In this document: one piece after another, positions 1-7,561 of the stretch
How positions within the stretch are numbered: position 1 is the stretch's first letter
How the letters are laid out: every line of letters begins with the position of its first letter
Assembly (NCBI GenBank): GCA_900766165.1
Contig: CAAFUK010000087.1
Span: forward strand, 1-15,884
Reading direction: 5' to 3'
From: an uncultured Collinsella sp.
Lineage (GTDB): Bacteria; Actinomycetota; Coriobacteriia; Coriobacteriales; Coriobacteriaceae
DNA length: 15,884 bases
The notes under the pieces: generated by a model
What the model saw: only the letters and a program-made list of their open reading frames with translations
What the model was told of the DNA's origin: nothing
Database searches by the model: none
Position numbers and translations under genes: made by a program

Positions 1-51
1 CGAACTTGCCCTTCTCGGCAATTGCTTCCTTAATCAGATCATGTGCGTTCA
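1..51 (-). CDS. Partial CDS, N-terminal 17 codons (possibly FrlB-like SIS-domain deglycase)
   Basis: An ATG at 51-49 (minus strand) is preceded by a good ribosome site (GGAAAGGA) and opens a frame that runs off the left edge. The visible peptide is MNAHDLIKEAIAEKGKF. Seventeen residues are too few for a family assignment. The gene follows an FrlC-like epimerase by 67 bp on the same strand, so it is probably the next gene of that operon. In frl-type loci the neighbour is often a SIS-domain fructoselysine-6-phosphate deglycase, and a short N-terminal helix before the first SIS strand would fit. That is a guess from context. It could equally be a kinase or another catabolic enzyme. That a gene starts here is fairly sure; its function is not. 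Confidence 0.6.
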
Positions 52-75
52 TGTTTAGTTCCTTTCCAGCTTGGC

Positions 76-105
76 CGGCCATGCAGGACGTGTCTTGCAT
101 GGCCG
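76..105 (-). repeat. Intercistronic palindrome between the epimerase gene and the next gene
   Basis: The arms CGGCCATGCA (76-85) and TGCATGGCCG (96-105) are perfectly complementary over 10 bp. Inside the 10-nt spacer, GAC/GTC can extend the stem around a mismatch. On the minus-strand transcript the hairpin is not followed by a U-run, so it is not a standard intrinsic terminator. It more likely sets relative expression or mRNA stability of the two genes, or marks a processing site. Confidence 0.6.
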
Positions 106-118
106 AGCAAAATCTTAT

Positions 119-970
119 CTAGTCAATCAAATACTTCTCGAAGGCGGCCATGTTCTTGGCATCTGCCGCCGCCGGATCATCGAAGTAGCGACCGTCCGTG
201 ATTTCCTGGCCCAACATGCCATCGAAACCATGGGCGTTGAGCGTGGCGACGAAGGCATCCATATCGTGCTTGCCGTCACCCCAGACCAGATGGCCATAGG
301 GATCGCCGTCGATAAAGTGCATCTCGTGGATCGCACCGTCGCCAAATGCGGCAAACCAGTCCTCGAGCGACTCACCCGCAACGCCCATTGCGGTCGTATC
401 GACCATAGGCTGCAGGTACGGACTCGCGACCTCATCAATCATGCGCTTAGCATCGGCGACGGTCGTCACAAGGTTGCTCTCCTCGGGACGCAGGCTCTCC
501 ATCGTTAGCACCAGACCGTGCTCGCCGGCATACTCCGCCAAGATGGATAGGTGCTCGCGACTGCGCTTCCACGCCTCTTCGCGATTCTCGTCCCAGTCAC
601 CCCAACCCGAGTTTACGGACATGCGGTCGCATCCCAGCACCTCGGCAAGCTCGATGCCATGCTTGAAGTACGCCAGGCTCCGCTGCTCATGGAGCGGCTT
701 ACGAGCGCAATACTGCCATGGGTAGACCACGTTCTCGGGACAGAGCGTCCGATAGCGCAGACCACGGTCGGCGGCCTTTTTCGCCAGAACCTCGGCCTCA
801 AAATACCCAGTGTGATCGAGCGTCACATGGGGCTCGGCGCACCACAGCTCGATGGACTCAAAGCCCAGGCGCTGTTGCGTATCCAAAAAATAGTCGAGCG
901 ACCACATGATGTAGTGGATGTTCATGCCCGCGATCTGCTCGCGACGCAGCGTCGGTTTGGTTTCAGGCAT
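119..970 (-). CDS. Sugar phosphate isomerase/epimerase, FrlC-like TIM barrel
   Basis: A 283-aa protein of the AP-endonuclease-2-like TIM-barrel superfamily, which binds a divalent metal and epimerises or isomerises ketose-type sugars in the cytoplasm. The expected ligands are visible in order: E158 (in LTMESL), D191 (in PMVDTT), H218 (in EMHFIDGD) and E256 (in GQEITDG). The segments EESNLV, MVD and HFIDGDPYGH..GDG..D parallel E. coli FrlC (fructoselysine 3-epimerase: ESNVV, MVD, HIVDSDG..GEGKM), and the length fits that family. The ATG follows AGGAGG by 7 bases. The ribosome site lies inside the end of the amidohydrolase gene, whose TAG is one base before this ATG, so translation is probably coupled. 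The Amadori-sugar substrate is inferred; other 3-epimerases (tagatose, psicose type) share the fold. Confidence 0.82.
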   Translation of the reverse strand: MPETKPTLRREQIAGMNIHYIMWSLDYFLDTQQRLGFESIELWCAEPHVTLDHTGYFEAEVLAKKAADRGLRYRTLCPENVVYPWQYCARKPLHEQRSLAYFKHGIELAEVLGCDRMSVNSGWGDWDENREEAWKRSREHLSILAEYAGEHGLVLTMESLRPEESNLVTTVADAKRMIDEVASPYLQPMVDTTAMGVAGESLEDWFAAFGDGAIHEMHFIDGDPYGHLVWGDGKHDMDAFVATLNAHGFDGMLGQEITDGRYFDDPAAADAKNMAAFEKYLID

Positions 971-971
971 G

Positions 972-2555
972 CTAAACCTCCTTATTTCGGTCGAACACGA
1001 TACGTCCGTCCGACATGGTCATATCAACAGCAAGGTCACAAGCATCATGGTAGTCAAGGCCAAACACATCGCGATCGAGCACACAGATGTCGGCAAGCTT
1101 ACCGGCCTCGAGCGTCCCCAGCTCATCCTCGCGCATGAGGTCATATGCGCCCCCTGCCGTCCACGCACGAAGGAGCTCGGCAATCGTCAGCGTATTGCCC
1201 TCATTCACGGACAAACCGTCGGCAAAGAAACCGCCGCATGCGCTAAATACTGATTCGCCCAAGCTCGGAATCAAGAGCGGGAGGTCGGTGCCACAGCACA
1301 CCGTGCACCCCGCGTCTTCCATACCGCGACGGTTCCAGCTGTGCAGCAGTCGGACCTCGCCGATCTGCCGACGCATCATCGACAGGCAGTCCTCGCGTTT
1401 ATCGAGCGTGAGGATCTGGGGGTAGACCTCGCAGATTCCGCCCAGCTTGCCAAACAGGGCAAGGTCTTCCGGATCAGAGTTCTCGAGGTCGGTAATCGCA
1501 TGGCGTCGAAGCATGACTCCGTGTTCATCTCGCGGCAGCGAAGCATACAGCGCAACGGTGTGGCGAACGGCGCCGTCACCCTGACAATGAAGCGAGTAAC
1601 GGAAGCCCTCGGCATCAATCGCGCGCAGCTCGTCCTCAATCAAACCCCACTCGGGCTCCTCGACAACTGTCTTGCCGGCAGCCCCTGCATCGGCCGTCTC
1701 CTCATAAGGATCGATCATCTCGGCAAGTCCTGCCCACACGCCACGATCGGTCATACGGTTGAAGCCCGAGAAACGAACAAACGGTCCCTGGAAGCGATCG
1801 CGCGCCGCACGAGCATAGGACAGATTCGCCCCGGCGCCCACCGGCTGCGACATCATGGAGACGCGAACCGTCAGCTCGCCAGATTCCTCACGACGCGCCA
1901 TCTCGTCGGCAAATCCGTAATAGTCGTCGAAGGCCATCTCTTTGATAGCCGTGACACCGCGAGCGTTCAGCATCGCCATGTAATCAGAATACCCGGCGCG
2001 TACCTCGGGAAGCGCCAGGAAGTCCCGCATCATACGCCAGGTCTTCTCGGCGTAGCAGGCCTCGGGCGTAAAACCATAGCGCTCGCTGGCGGCGGCGTTG
2101 AGAACGCACGTCTCGGCACCCGGAGTAAAGCAAACAACAGGAACGTCTCCGAAGGCGTCGTCGAGCGCTGCCGCCGTTTTTTCATTCTCGGCGCCTTCGG
2201 CGAGCGATGCGGGAAGGTCGTGCCCAAAGGCGGCGGCACAATCGAGATGGGCATCCTTCCACAAACGCAGAAGCGCTACCACTTCGTCGACGTCAGAGGC
2301 TTCGGATAAGTCGGCTCCCAAGCTCCGCAACGCCCAGCCCGTATAGAACGTATGCACATCGACCAAGCCAGGCATGACCGTTCTGTCGCCACAATCGATC
2401 ACCTCATCTGCCTGGGCGAGAAACGAGTCTGCCTCGCCAGCGCTACCGACGGCTTCAATCCGATTGCCGCGTACCGCGACAAAACCTTCAAACGGCTGGT
2501 CTTCCGTACCGGTGAAGACGCTCTTGGACGTCAGCACCGTCAAACGATCGGACAT
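972..2555 (-). CDS. Amidohydrolase family protein (YtcJ/amidohydro_3-like) with an altered HxH motif
   Basis: A 527-aa metal-dependent hydrolase-like protein. An N-terminal beta-sandwich (residues 1-60) leads into the TIM barrel at TVMPGLVDVHTF, and the C-terminus returns to the sandwich (GTLEAGKLADICVLD, 480-494). Recognisable family landmarks are H323 in LHCQGDGA (usual HAxGDxA), H352 in RRHAITDLE and D424 in CGTDLPLL. The first metal motif, usually HxH, reads H68-T-F70, so the second histidine is lost. Either the metal site is altered or the protein is not a standard hydrolase. The chosen ATG at 2555 follows TAAGGAGGTCGCG, in which the stop of the carrier gene overlaps the ribosome site. 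An in-frame ATG at 2681 lies inside the carrier gene and has no such site. Within this operon it may cleave an amide or acyl bond on the imported substrate; that is inference. Confidence 0.8.
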   Translation of the reverse strand: MSDRLTVLTSKSVFTGTEDQPFEGFVAVRGNRIEAVGSAGEADSFLAQADEVIDCGDRTVMPGLVDVHTFYTGWALRSLGADLSEASDVDEVVALLRLWKDAHLDCAAAFGHDLPASLAEGAENEKTAAALDDAFGDVPVVCFTPGAETCVLNAAASERYGFTPEACYAEKTWRMMRDFLALPEVRAGYSDYMAMLNARGVTAIKEMAFDDYYGFADEMARREESGELTVRVSMMSQPVGAGANLSYARAARDRFQGPFVRFSGFNRMTDRGVWAGLAEMIDPYEETADAGAAGKTVVEEPEWGLIEDELRAIDAEGFRYSLHCQGDGAVRHTVALYASLPRDEHGVMLRRHAITDLENSDPEDLALFGKLGGICEVYPQILTLDKREDCLSMMRRQIGEVRLLHSWNRRGMEDAGCTVCCGTDLPLLIPSLGESVFSACGGFFADGLSVNEGNTLTIAELLRAWTAGGAYDLMREDELGTLEAGKLADICVLDRDVFGLDYHDACDLAVDMTMSDGRIVFDRNKEV

Positions 2556-2565
2556 CGCGACCTCC

Positions 2566-4029
2566 TTACGCCGGAAGCATGCCGGAGATGGCGGTAATGA
2601 CCAAGCCAAACACGACCATGAAGATGAAGAACTTCCAGATGGTCTTCCACCATTGGCCAAACGAGATCTTTGCCACGGCAAGGCCCGCCACCGTCATACC
2701 TGCCACGGGGCTAATGGTGTTAATGGTCTGGTTGGCAAACTGCAGCGCCGTTACGGCGGCTTCGGGGTTGAGGCCCATAAGCTCGGTCAAAGGACCCATG
2801 ACAGGCATGGTAAGCGCGGCCAGGCCGGAGCTCGAAGGAACCAGGAAGGACAGGAGGCCAAGGACAACGTACATGAACGTGGTGTACACGGCGGCAGGGG
2901 CTCCAGCAAGCAGAGTGGCAAGTGCCTGAAGGATGGTGTCGATAATCATGCCGCCCTCGGCGATGACCAGAATGCCGCGAGCGATACCGATAACGACGGC
3001 TGCGTAGGCAAAGTCGGCAAGACCCTTAACGAACTCATCGGCGATGGTCTGCTGGTCAAGACCGCCCAGGATACCGGCGAGCAGCCCCATGCCAAGGAAC
3101 ACGGCAGAGATCTCGTTCATATACCAGCCCTGCGTAACAAGACCCCACACGATAAGCGCCATACCACCGGCAAAATCAATCAGCACGAGCTTCTGGCGAG
3201 TGGTGAACTCTTCCTCGATGGAAGCATCGGTCACGGAGAACTCAATGCGCTTGAGTTTGTCGTCCTCGAACGTAACGGACGACTTGGGGTTCTTCTTGAC
3301 GCGCATGGCATAACGCATGGCCCATGCGATGCCGGCGGCGGTGAAAATAACCCATGCAACGGCACGCAACCACAGCTGCGGGTTGCCCTCGATGCCAATG
3401 ATGCCCTGCGCGATCAAAACGTTGAACGGGTCAATCGTCGAGGCGCAGTAGCCCAAGTTGGGACCGAGGAAGCAGATGATAAATGCCGTCATGGAGTCAT
3501 ATCCGATGCCCATCATGATGGGGATGAAGATGGCATAGAACGGCAGGGCTTCCTCAGACATGCCAAACGTGGTGCCGCAAATGGACAACAGCGTCATGGT
3601 AATAGGAATGATGAGGATGTCTTTGTTTTTGAGCTTTTTAATCACGCGGCTCATACCGGCGTTAAGCGCGTTGGTCTTGGTGATGATCGCGAACGAGCCG
3701 CCGATCAGCAAGACGAACGCAACGACGTCGGCGGCCTCTTGAATACCCTTAGTAGGCGCCTGCAGGACCGCAAAGATATCTTGGCCCAGGTTAACGGTCT
3801 CGCCGGTCTCGGAATCGGTATAGTTCTTATCGACCTGTTCATAGGTTCCGGCAACGGCGACTTCGCGCTCGCCTGCCGCAGTCGAGATCGTCTTGCGCTG
3901 GTATTGGCCAGAAGGAACGACCCAGGTTAAAACTGCAAAAACCACGATCAGCAAGAACATGATCGTATAGACGTGCGGTAATTTGAATTTGAAACGTCTG
4001 TTTGTCTTCTTCGCCTTCGTATCTGACAT
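2566..4029 (-). CDS. YfcC-family membrane carrier
   Basis: A 487-aa integral membrane protein with a basic, lysine-rich N-terminus (residues 1-18), a first membrane helix at about 19-38, the family-typical VPSGQY segment right after it, and about ten further hydrophobic segments. Later landmarks include GTTFGMSEEALPFYAI, FLGPNLGYCAST, the SFLVPSSSGLAAL loop and NQTINTISPVAGMT. These match the YfcC/DcuC-like superfamily of secondary carriers for small organic anions, amino acids or dipeptides. Substrates of most members are unknown. It is the first structural gene of the operon, ten bases ahead of the amidohydrolase gene, so it likely imports that pathway's substrate. The ATG at 4029 has GGAGGT seven bases upstream. 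An ATG at 4089 would extend it by 20 residues but lies in the untranslated leader. Confidence 0.85.
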   Translation of the reverse strand: MSDTKAKKTNRRFKFKLPHVYTIMFLLIVVFAVLTWVVPSGQYQRKTISTAAGEREVAVAGTYEQVDKNYTDSETGETVNLGQDIFAVLQAPTKGIQEAADVVAFVLLIGGSFAIITKTNALNAGMSRVIKKLKNKDILIIPITMTLLSICGTTFGMSEEALPFYAIFIPIMMGIGYDSMTAFIICFLGPNLGYCASTIDPFNVLIAQGIIGIEGNPQLWLRAVAWVIFTAAGIAWAMRYAMRVKKNPKSSVTFEDDKLKRIEFSVTDASIEEEFTTRQKLVLIDFAGGMALIVWGLVTQGWYMNEISAVFLGMGLLAGILGGLDQQTIADEFVKGLADFAYAAVVIGIARGILVIAEGGMIIDTILQALATLLAGAPAAVYTTFMYVVLGLLSFLVPSSSGLAALTMPVMGPLTELMGLNPEAAVTALQFANQTINTISPVAGMTVAGLAVAKISFGQWWKTIWKFFIFMVVFGLVITAISGMLPA

Positions 4030-4047
4030 AGATACCTCCAAAGAACC

Positions 4048-4067
4048 CGAGACCTTATCGTGTCTCG
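4048..4067 (-). promoter_or_regulatory. Small leader hairpin before the carrier gene
   Basis: CGAGAC (4048-4053) and GTCTCG (4062-4067) are perfectly complementary across an 8-nt loop in the leader just upstream of the GGAGGT ribosome site. It could shield or expose that site. No U-run follows, so it is not a terminator. Confidence 0.35.
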
Positions 4068-4088
4068 CTTTAACGTTCGCGCAATGCA

Positions 4089-4104
4089 AACGTCCTATGA
4101 CGTT
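4089..4104. promoter_or_regulatory. Perfect inverted repeat at the operon promoter, candidate operator
   Basis: AACGTC-CTAT-GACGTT has 6-bp perfect arms. It lies directly downstream of the proposed -10 box on the minus strand, where a repressor would block initiation. A second overlapping imperfect repeat (ACGTTCGC and GCAAACGT, about 4072-4092) sits next to it. The adjacent GntR/UTRA protein is the natural candidate ligand. The half-site is not the textbook GntR core, so binding is inferred only. Confidence 0.45.
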
Positions 4105-4108
4105 CTAT

Positions 4109-4137
4109 AGATTATCAGCGTGTTTTTAGCACTTCAA
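4109..4137 (-). promoter_or_regulatory. Putative sigma-70 promoter of the carrier/amidohydrolase/epimerase operon
   Basis: On the minus strand TTGAAG (4137-4132) serves as -35. TAATCT at 17-bp spacing (4114-4109), or GATAAT at 15-bp spacing (4116-4111), serves as -10. Matches to consensus are moderate. It lies downstream of the regulator's terminator and about 80 bp ahead of the carrier start codon, where a promoter is needed. Confidence 0.45.
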
Positions 4138-4168
4138 GGATATTTCGGACAGATTACGAGGACTCGGG

Positions 4169-4182
4169 TGAACGGTCGTTCA
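4169..4182. promoter_or_regulatory. Second inverted repeat upstream of the operon promoter
   Basis: TGAACG-GT-CGTTCA, perfect 6-bp arms, lies about 30 bp upstream of the proposed -35. Together with the repeat at 4089-4104 it could make a two-site operator. A GAACGG motif recurs within this stretch (4170-4175 and 4191-4196). Confidence 0.35.
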
Positions 4183-4195
4183 ACGGCGGCGAACG

Positions 4196-4234
4196 GCAAA
4201 AACGCCCGGCAGGCAATTTAGCCTGCCGGGCGTT
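4196..4234 (-). terminator. Intrinsic terminator of the GntR regulator gene
   Basis: AACGCCCGGCAGGC (4201-4214) pairs perfectly with GCCTGCCGGGCGTT (4221-4234) around a 6-nt loop. On the minus strand the stem is followed by TTTTT. It starts 16 bp after the regulator's stop codon and separates it from the downstream operon. Confidence 0.9.
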
Positions 4235-4249
4235 CTCTTGATCAACGTC

Positions 4250-4993
4250 CTAAATATCAAAAACGTAGCGCGATCCTACAATCCGCTGTCGGCCGATGAT
4301 AAACGGCCGCTGCTGCTCGTCATAGAAATATGCCTCCATATAAAACAGAGGCTCTCCCGTGGGAACGGACAGCAGCCGGGCGACTTCGGGTGACGCACAC
4401 GCGATCTCAAGCGTGCACGGCTCGGTGCGAGCAGGCCCGCGACCCGTCTGTTCGCGCACGACCTCGAAAATTGATTGATCGGTAAGGTCCGCCTTCGCCA
4501 AAAAGGCGTTGTCTTCATAAACGTACGTGTTGTTCTCGAGCATCACGGGGATGCCATCGGCGGTGCGCACGCGTTCGATGCAGATCAGCTCCGACCCAGC
4601 GGGAACGCCAAAAAACTGCGCTTCGGTAGCATCGGCCGGCAACACTTTTCTTGAGACAATACGCGCCCCGGGCTCCATCTCGTTGACGCGGCAGGCGTCC
4701 GAAAAACTCTGAACGTCGTCCTTCTGGCGGATTTTACGCTTGAGCTTGGGGGCGTTTACAAACGTGCCCCTCCCCTGCTGCTTGGTTAGGTAGCCCTGCT
4801 GCACGAGCTCCTCAATGGCCCGCCGAACGGTAACGCGACCAACTTTGTAGCTTTCGGCCAATTCGAATTCATTCGGTATCCGAGCGCCCGCCTTATAGGT
4901 ACCAGAATTGATGTCATTTTTGATGATATCGATAACCTGTTGATATAGCGGGATTGCCGCTTTTCCGTCGGTCAACCCTTCAGTCGATGGCAT
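4250..4993 (-). CDS. GntR-family transcriptional regulator with UTRA domain (HutC/FrlR type)
   Basis: A 247-aa cytoplasmic DNA-binding regulator. The winged helix-turn-helix occupies residues 12-80 (IPLYQQVIDIIKNDI, then IPNEFELAESYKVGRVTVRR, then LTKQQGRGTFV), which is classic GntR. Residues 95-245 form a UTRA effector domain (LICIERVRTADGIPVMLENN; a C-terminal RPFIIGRQRI strand). UTRA domains bind small ligands, often sugar phosphates or amino-acid derivatives, and release the operator. The gene sits immediately upstream of, and collinear with, the carrier/amidohydrolase/epimerase operon, so it most likely controls that operon, as FrlR controls frl genes. The ATG is preceded by GGGGAGGGCAA. 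It lies only 58 bp after the HAD gene stop, so it may also be read from upstream. The effector is unknown. Confidence 0.92.
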   Translation of the reverse strand: MPSTEGLTDGKAAIPLYQQVIDIIKNDINSGTYKAGARIPNEFELAESYKVGRVTVRRAIEELVQQGYLTKQQGRGTFVNAPKLKRKIRQKDDVQSFSDACRVNEMEPGARIVSRKVLPADATEAQFFGVPAGSELICIERVRTADGIPVMLENNTYVYEDNAFLAKADLTDQSIFEVVREQTGRGPARTEPCTLEIACASPEVARLLSVPTGEPLFYMEAYFYDEQQRPFIIGRQRIVGSRYVFDI

Positions 4994-5051
4994 TTGCCCT
5001 CCCCTGGCAAATATGGAATCAATAATCGGTGCGGATTACGCATCGCCAGTC

Positions 5052-5711
5052 CTACGCAAGCTCCAGCAGCTCCGGCAGCTGGTCGATGATCTTGTCAGCG
5101 GCATCCTGGCTAAAGCCGAAGCGCTCCTCGCGCTTGGCGATCACCGTCAGACCCGCTCGCTTGCCGGCAGTGATGCCAGGGACGGAGTCCTCGACGCAGC
5201 AGCAACGGTCCGCAGGCAATCCCAGCAGATCCAGCGCATGCAGGTAAATATCGGGTTCGGGCTTGCTCTCCTTAAACTGCTCGCCGCTCACCACGTACTC
5301 AAAGGCATCCGACAGCCCGCATGCGTTGAGCACTTCCTCGATGCTATCCATGGGAGACGAGCTGGCAAGCGCCACGCGAACGCCGCGGCGCGGCAGCTCT
5401 CGAATCGTATCCACGGCGCCTGGGTTAATCAAAGCCTGATAGTCGCGCGGACGCTCATGCGCCCACTCGTCCCAACGGGCCAACGCTTCCTCGCCAGTGA
5501 AATGCCCCTTACCGGCGCGCTCAAACCAATCGACCAACATATGCAGGAAGAACTGATGCGAGGTACCGACCTGCCCATTCAACTCCTCTTGAGTCAGGTT
5601 AAGCCCAAGCTCCTTGGCAAACGCGGCAGTCTCGCCCAGGTAGTAATACTCGGTATCGACAATGACGCCGTCCATGTCAAAGATAACGGCGTCGAACGGA
5701 AATGCGGACAC
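5052..5711 (-). CDS. HAD-superfamily hydrolase, beta-phosphoglucomutase-like (GTG start)
   Basis: A 219-aa HAD subfamily IA phosphatase or mutase, about the usual length. Motif I is FDMDGVIVDTE (nucleophile D12, acid D14). Motif II is the serine of ALASSSP. Motif III is the lysine of KESKPEPDIYL. Motif IV is CVEDSVPG. A helical cap lies between motifs I and II. It probably dephosphorylates or isomerises a sugar phosphate; the substrate cannot be read from sequence. The start is set by a GTG at 5711 preceded by GGGAGG, just after a terminator hairpin. The upstream in-frame ATG at 5759 lies on the far side of that hairpin and would translate through it, so it is rejected. Because of the terminator this gene needs its own promoter or read-through. 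Confidence 0.88.
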   Translation of the reverse strand: MSAFPFDAVIFDMDGVIVDTEYYYLGETAAFAKELGLNLTQEELNGQVGTSHQFFLHMLVDWFERAGKGHFTGEEALARWDEWAHERPRDYQALINPGAVDTIRELPRRGVRVALASSSPMDSIEEVLNACGLSDAFEYVVSGEQFKESKPEPDIYLHALDLLGLPADRCCCVEDSVPGITAGKRAGLTVIAKREERFGFSQDAADKIIDQLPELLELA

Positions 5712-5724
5712 GGCACCCTCCCTA

Positions 5725-5752
5725 ACAAAAGGGCGCCCGCAAGCAGGCGCCC
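5725..5752 (-). terminator. Intrinsic terminator after the Cof-type HAD gene
   Basis: GGGCGCC (5731-5737) and GGCGCCC (5746-5752) form a 7-bp GC stem with an 8-nt loop. On the minus strand it is followed by TTTTGTT. It begins 24 bp after the stop codon of the Cof-type HAD gene and ends just before the ribosome site of the next HAD gene. Confidence 0.85.
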
Positions 5753-5775
5753 GAGCCATGCATTAATCGGCGATT

Positions 5776-6618
5776 CTAACCCAGCAGCTTATCCAGCGCC
5801 ACCGCAATGCCATCTTCGTTGTTATCGGCGGTCACCATCTGGGCTACAGCCTTAACCTCTTCGACGGCGTTACCCATGGCAACACCGGTGCCGGCCCACT
5901 CAATCATGGACTTGTCGTTCTGGCCGTCGCCAAACGATACGACCTCACTGGCATCGATGCCGAGCTTGGGCAGGGCACCCTCGAGTGCGCGGGCCTTGTC
6001 GATACCGGGCGCCGTGTACTCAAAGTACCAGTCGGCCGTAAACATGCCCGAAAGCGTCTGCTTAAAGGGCGCATACATCTCCTCGTAATGCGCCTGCAGG
6101 TAGGCCGGATCGCCCGCCGTCAGCAGCTTGTCCACGGGATAAGCATCAGCGACCTCATGCAGGCTCTCCACCTCGCGAATCTTAAGATCGCACGCATCGC
6201 GCTCGTATTTGACGATGTTTTTCTGCGAGCCGTCAGGCAGCGTGATCATGCAGTGATACGAATCCACGACATGCAAATCGCGACCGAGCGAAATCATAGG
6301 GATCACGTCAAAATTACGCAGGTGATCAATCAGACGGTGCAGCTCGTCAGCCGGCATAGCCTGGTCAAAAAGGACCTCATCGGTCTGAGCGTCGACCACA
6401 TGCGCGCCATTAAAGGCAACCAGCAGACCGTCATGGTTTTGAAGGTCGAGCTCCTGCGCCAAGGCGTGCAGTCCCCATGCGGGACGGCCCGAAGCCAAGA
6501 TGAGCTTAATGCCCGACTCCTGCGCCGCGAGCAGCTTCTCGCGCGTACGCGGGCTAATCACTTTCTGATCGTTGGTGAGCGTACCGTCGATATCCATCGC
6601 GATGGCTTTGATTGCCAT
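5776..6618 (-). CDS. Cof-type HAD-IIB family sugar phosphatase
   Basis: A 280-aa phosphatase of the Cof/YidA type, normal in length. Motif I is AMDIDGTLTND near the N-terminus (nucleophile D9, D11). Motif II is LASGRP. A large C2 cap follows (about residues 85-190). Motif III is the lysine in PGIDKARAL, and motif IV is SFGDGQNDKSMIEW. Family members dephosphorylate a range of sugar phosphates and related cytoplasmic metabolites, so substrate assignment is not possible. The start at 6618 follows GGGAGGCATAT; an ATG at 6669 would add 17 residues but has no ribosome site and is less likely. The gene lies 149 bp downstream of the aldolase gene on the same strand and is closed by its own terminator. 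Confidence 0.92.
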   Translation of the reverse strand: MAIKAIAMDIDGTLTNDQKVISPRTREKLLAAQESGIKLILASGRPAWGLHALAQELDLQNHDGLLVAFNGAHVVDAQTDEVLFDQAMPADELHRLIDHLRNFDVIPMISLGRDLHVVDSYHCMITLPDGSQKNIVKYERDACDLKIREVESLHEVADAYPVDKLLTAGDPAYLQAHYEEMYAPFKQTLSGMFTADWYFEYTAPGIDKARALEGALPKLGIDASEVVSFGDGQNDKSMIEWAGTGVAMGNAVEEVKAVAQMVTADNNEDGIAVALDKLLG

Positions 6619-6767
6619 ATATGCCTCCCTGTCATTGAACAACCTTGTCTGAGCCATCATACAGAACACCCATCGCGACTCCGTTTACAACGGGCAAAAA
6701 GTCATATTGTCTCGAACATGAACGGCGTGTGGTCGTGAAGCTTTATCGCTCAGGTCAAATACGTCTG

Positions 6768-7442
6768 CTAGCGACGCTCATCCGTCGGTGCGCCCTCGAC
6801 GATCGCGATGCCCGCCGATGCGCCTAACGCGCTGGCGCCGGCCTCGATGAATGCGCAAGCCTCTTCGTAATTATGGATACCGCCCGCCGCCTTGATTGCC
6901 ACGGCATCGCCGAGCACCTCGTGCATCAGCCGCACGTCCTCGAGCTTAGCACCGCCAAAGCTTCTGCCGGTCGATGTCTTAAGGAATCCCGGCTTGGCCT
7001 CCAGCGCGATCTCGCATACACGGCGCTTGGCGGCGTCGTCGCCGTCCAGCTTGCACATCTCGACGATTACCTTGTCAGTGATGCCATGCGCGCGACAAAA
7101 ATCAGCAATGGTAGTCATCTCGCGCTCGATGGCATCAAAATCGCGGTTCTCGATCGACCCCTGATTCAAAACGTAGTCAATCTCGGTAAAGCCACACGCA
7201 GCGTATTCCTCAAACCTCGCAAGCTTCTCCTCAAGCGTCATAGTGCCCTGGGGAAAATCGATGGCGCCGGCAAGGATGATGTCAGAGCCCTCGAGCATGG
7301 CGCGGCCCGTCTCGTACTCCTGAAGGTTCGCAAATACGCAGCGAAAGTTGTACTTTAACGCCTTCTCGACATACTGCTCAAACGTGTCCTCGGGGGCATC
7401 GATATAGTCGATGTATTTATTGATGGATTTGGCAAGTGTCAT
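6768..7442 (-). CDS. deoC: Deoxyribose-phosphate aldolase (DeoC family)
   Basis: A 224-aa class I aldolase that splits 2-deoxyribose-5-phosphate into glyceraldehyde-3-phosphate and acetaldehyde in deoxynucleoside breakdown. The catalytic set is intact: D89 (in TEIDYVLNQG), Schiff-base K155 (in FLKTSTG) and K184 (in AIKAAGGI). The N-terminus is divergent: the usual IDHTLLxP segment is replaced by IDYIDAPEDTFEQ, and DFPQG stands for GFPxG. A related aldolase with another phosphate-sugar substrate is therefore possible. The ATG is preceded by AAGGAGG at 7-nt spacing. No nucleoside phosphorylase or phosphopentomutase gene is nearby; instead two HAD phosphatases follow on the same strand. A palindromic operator-like site lies about 120 bp upstream. 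Confidence 0.85.
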   Translation of the reverse strand: MTLAKSINKYIDYIDAPEDTFEQYVEKALKYNFRCVFANLQEYETGRAMLEGSDIILAGAIDFPQGTMTLEEKLARFEEYAACGFTEIDYVLNQGSIENRDFDAIEREMTTIADFCRAHGITDKVIVEMCKLDGDDAAKRRVCEIALEAKPGFLKTSTGRSFGGAKLEDVRLMHEVLGDAVAIKAAGGIHNYEEACAFIEAGASALGASAGIAIVEGAPTDERR

Positions 7443-7476
7443 GCTGGGCCTCCTTGTTCAGGACTGACAACCGATT

Positions 7477-7500
7477 CGTGGTTTCACGCGAAATACCACG
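7477..7500. promoter_or_regulatory. Inverted repeat in the deoC leader
   Basis: CGTGGT (7477-7482) and ACCACG (7495-7500) form perfect 6-bp arms. The right part, ATACCAC (7493-7499), also pairs perfectly with GTGGTAT at 7547-7553. These repeated half-sites upstream of deoC look like a regulator-binding array or alternative leader hairpins. No regulator is assigned. Confidence 0.35.
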
Positions 7501-7561
7501 TTCAATGTACGCCCGACATACAAGGACAGCGTCCGCATTCCGACAAGTGGTATGAAATTAG

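Noticed and set aside
2374..3930. 518-aa plus-strand open frame opposite the carrier gene
   Set aside because: Antisense shadow; its composition (His, Gly, Asp, Asn rich) is that expected opposite a membrane protein, and the minus-strand carrier is clear.
6619..6767. Promoter and terminator between deoC and the Cof-type HAD gene
   Set aside because: A TATGAT-like -10 exists on the minus strand but lacks a -35 at acceptable spacing. The small CCGTT/AACGG hairpin has a weak stem, so nothing is called.
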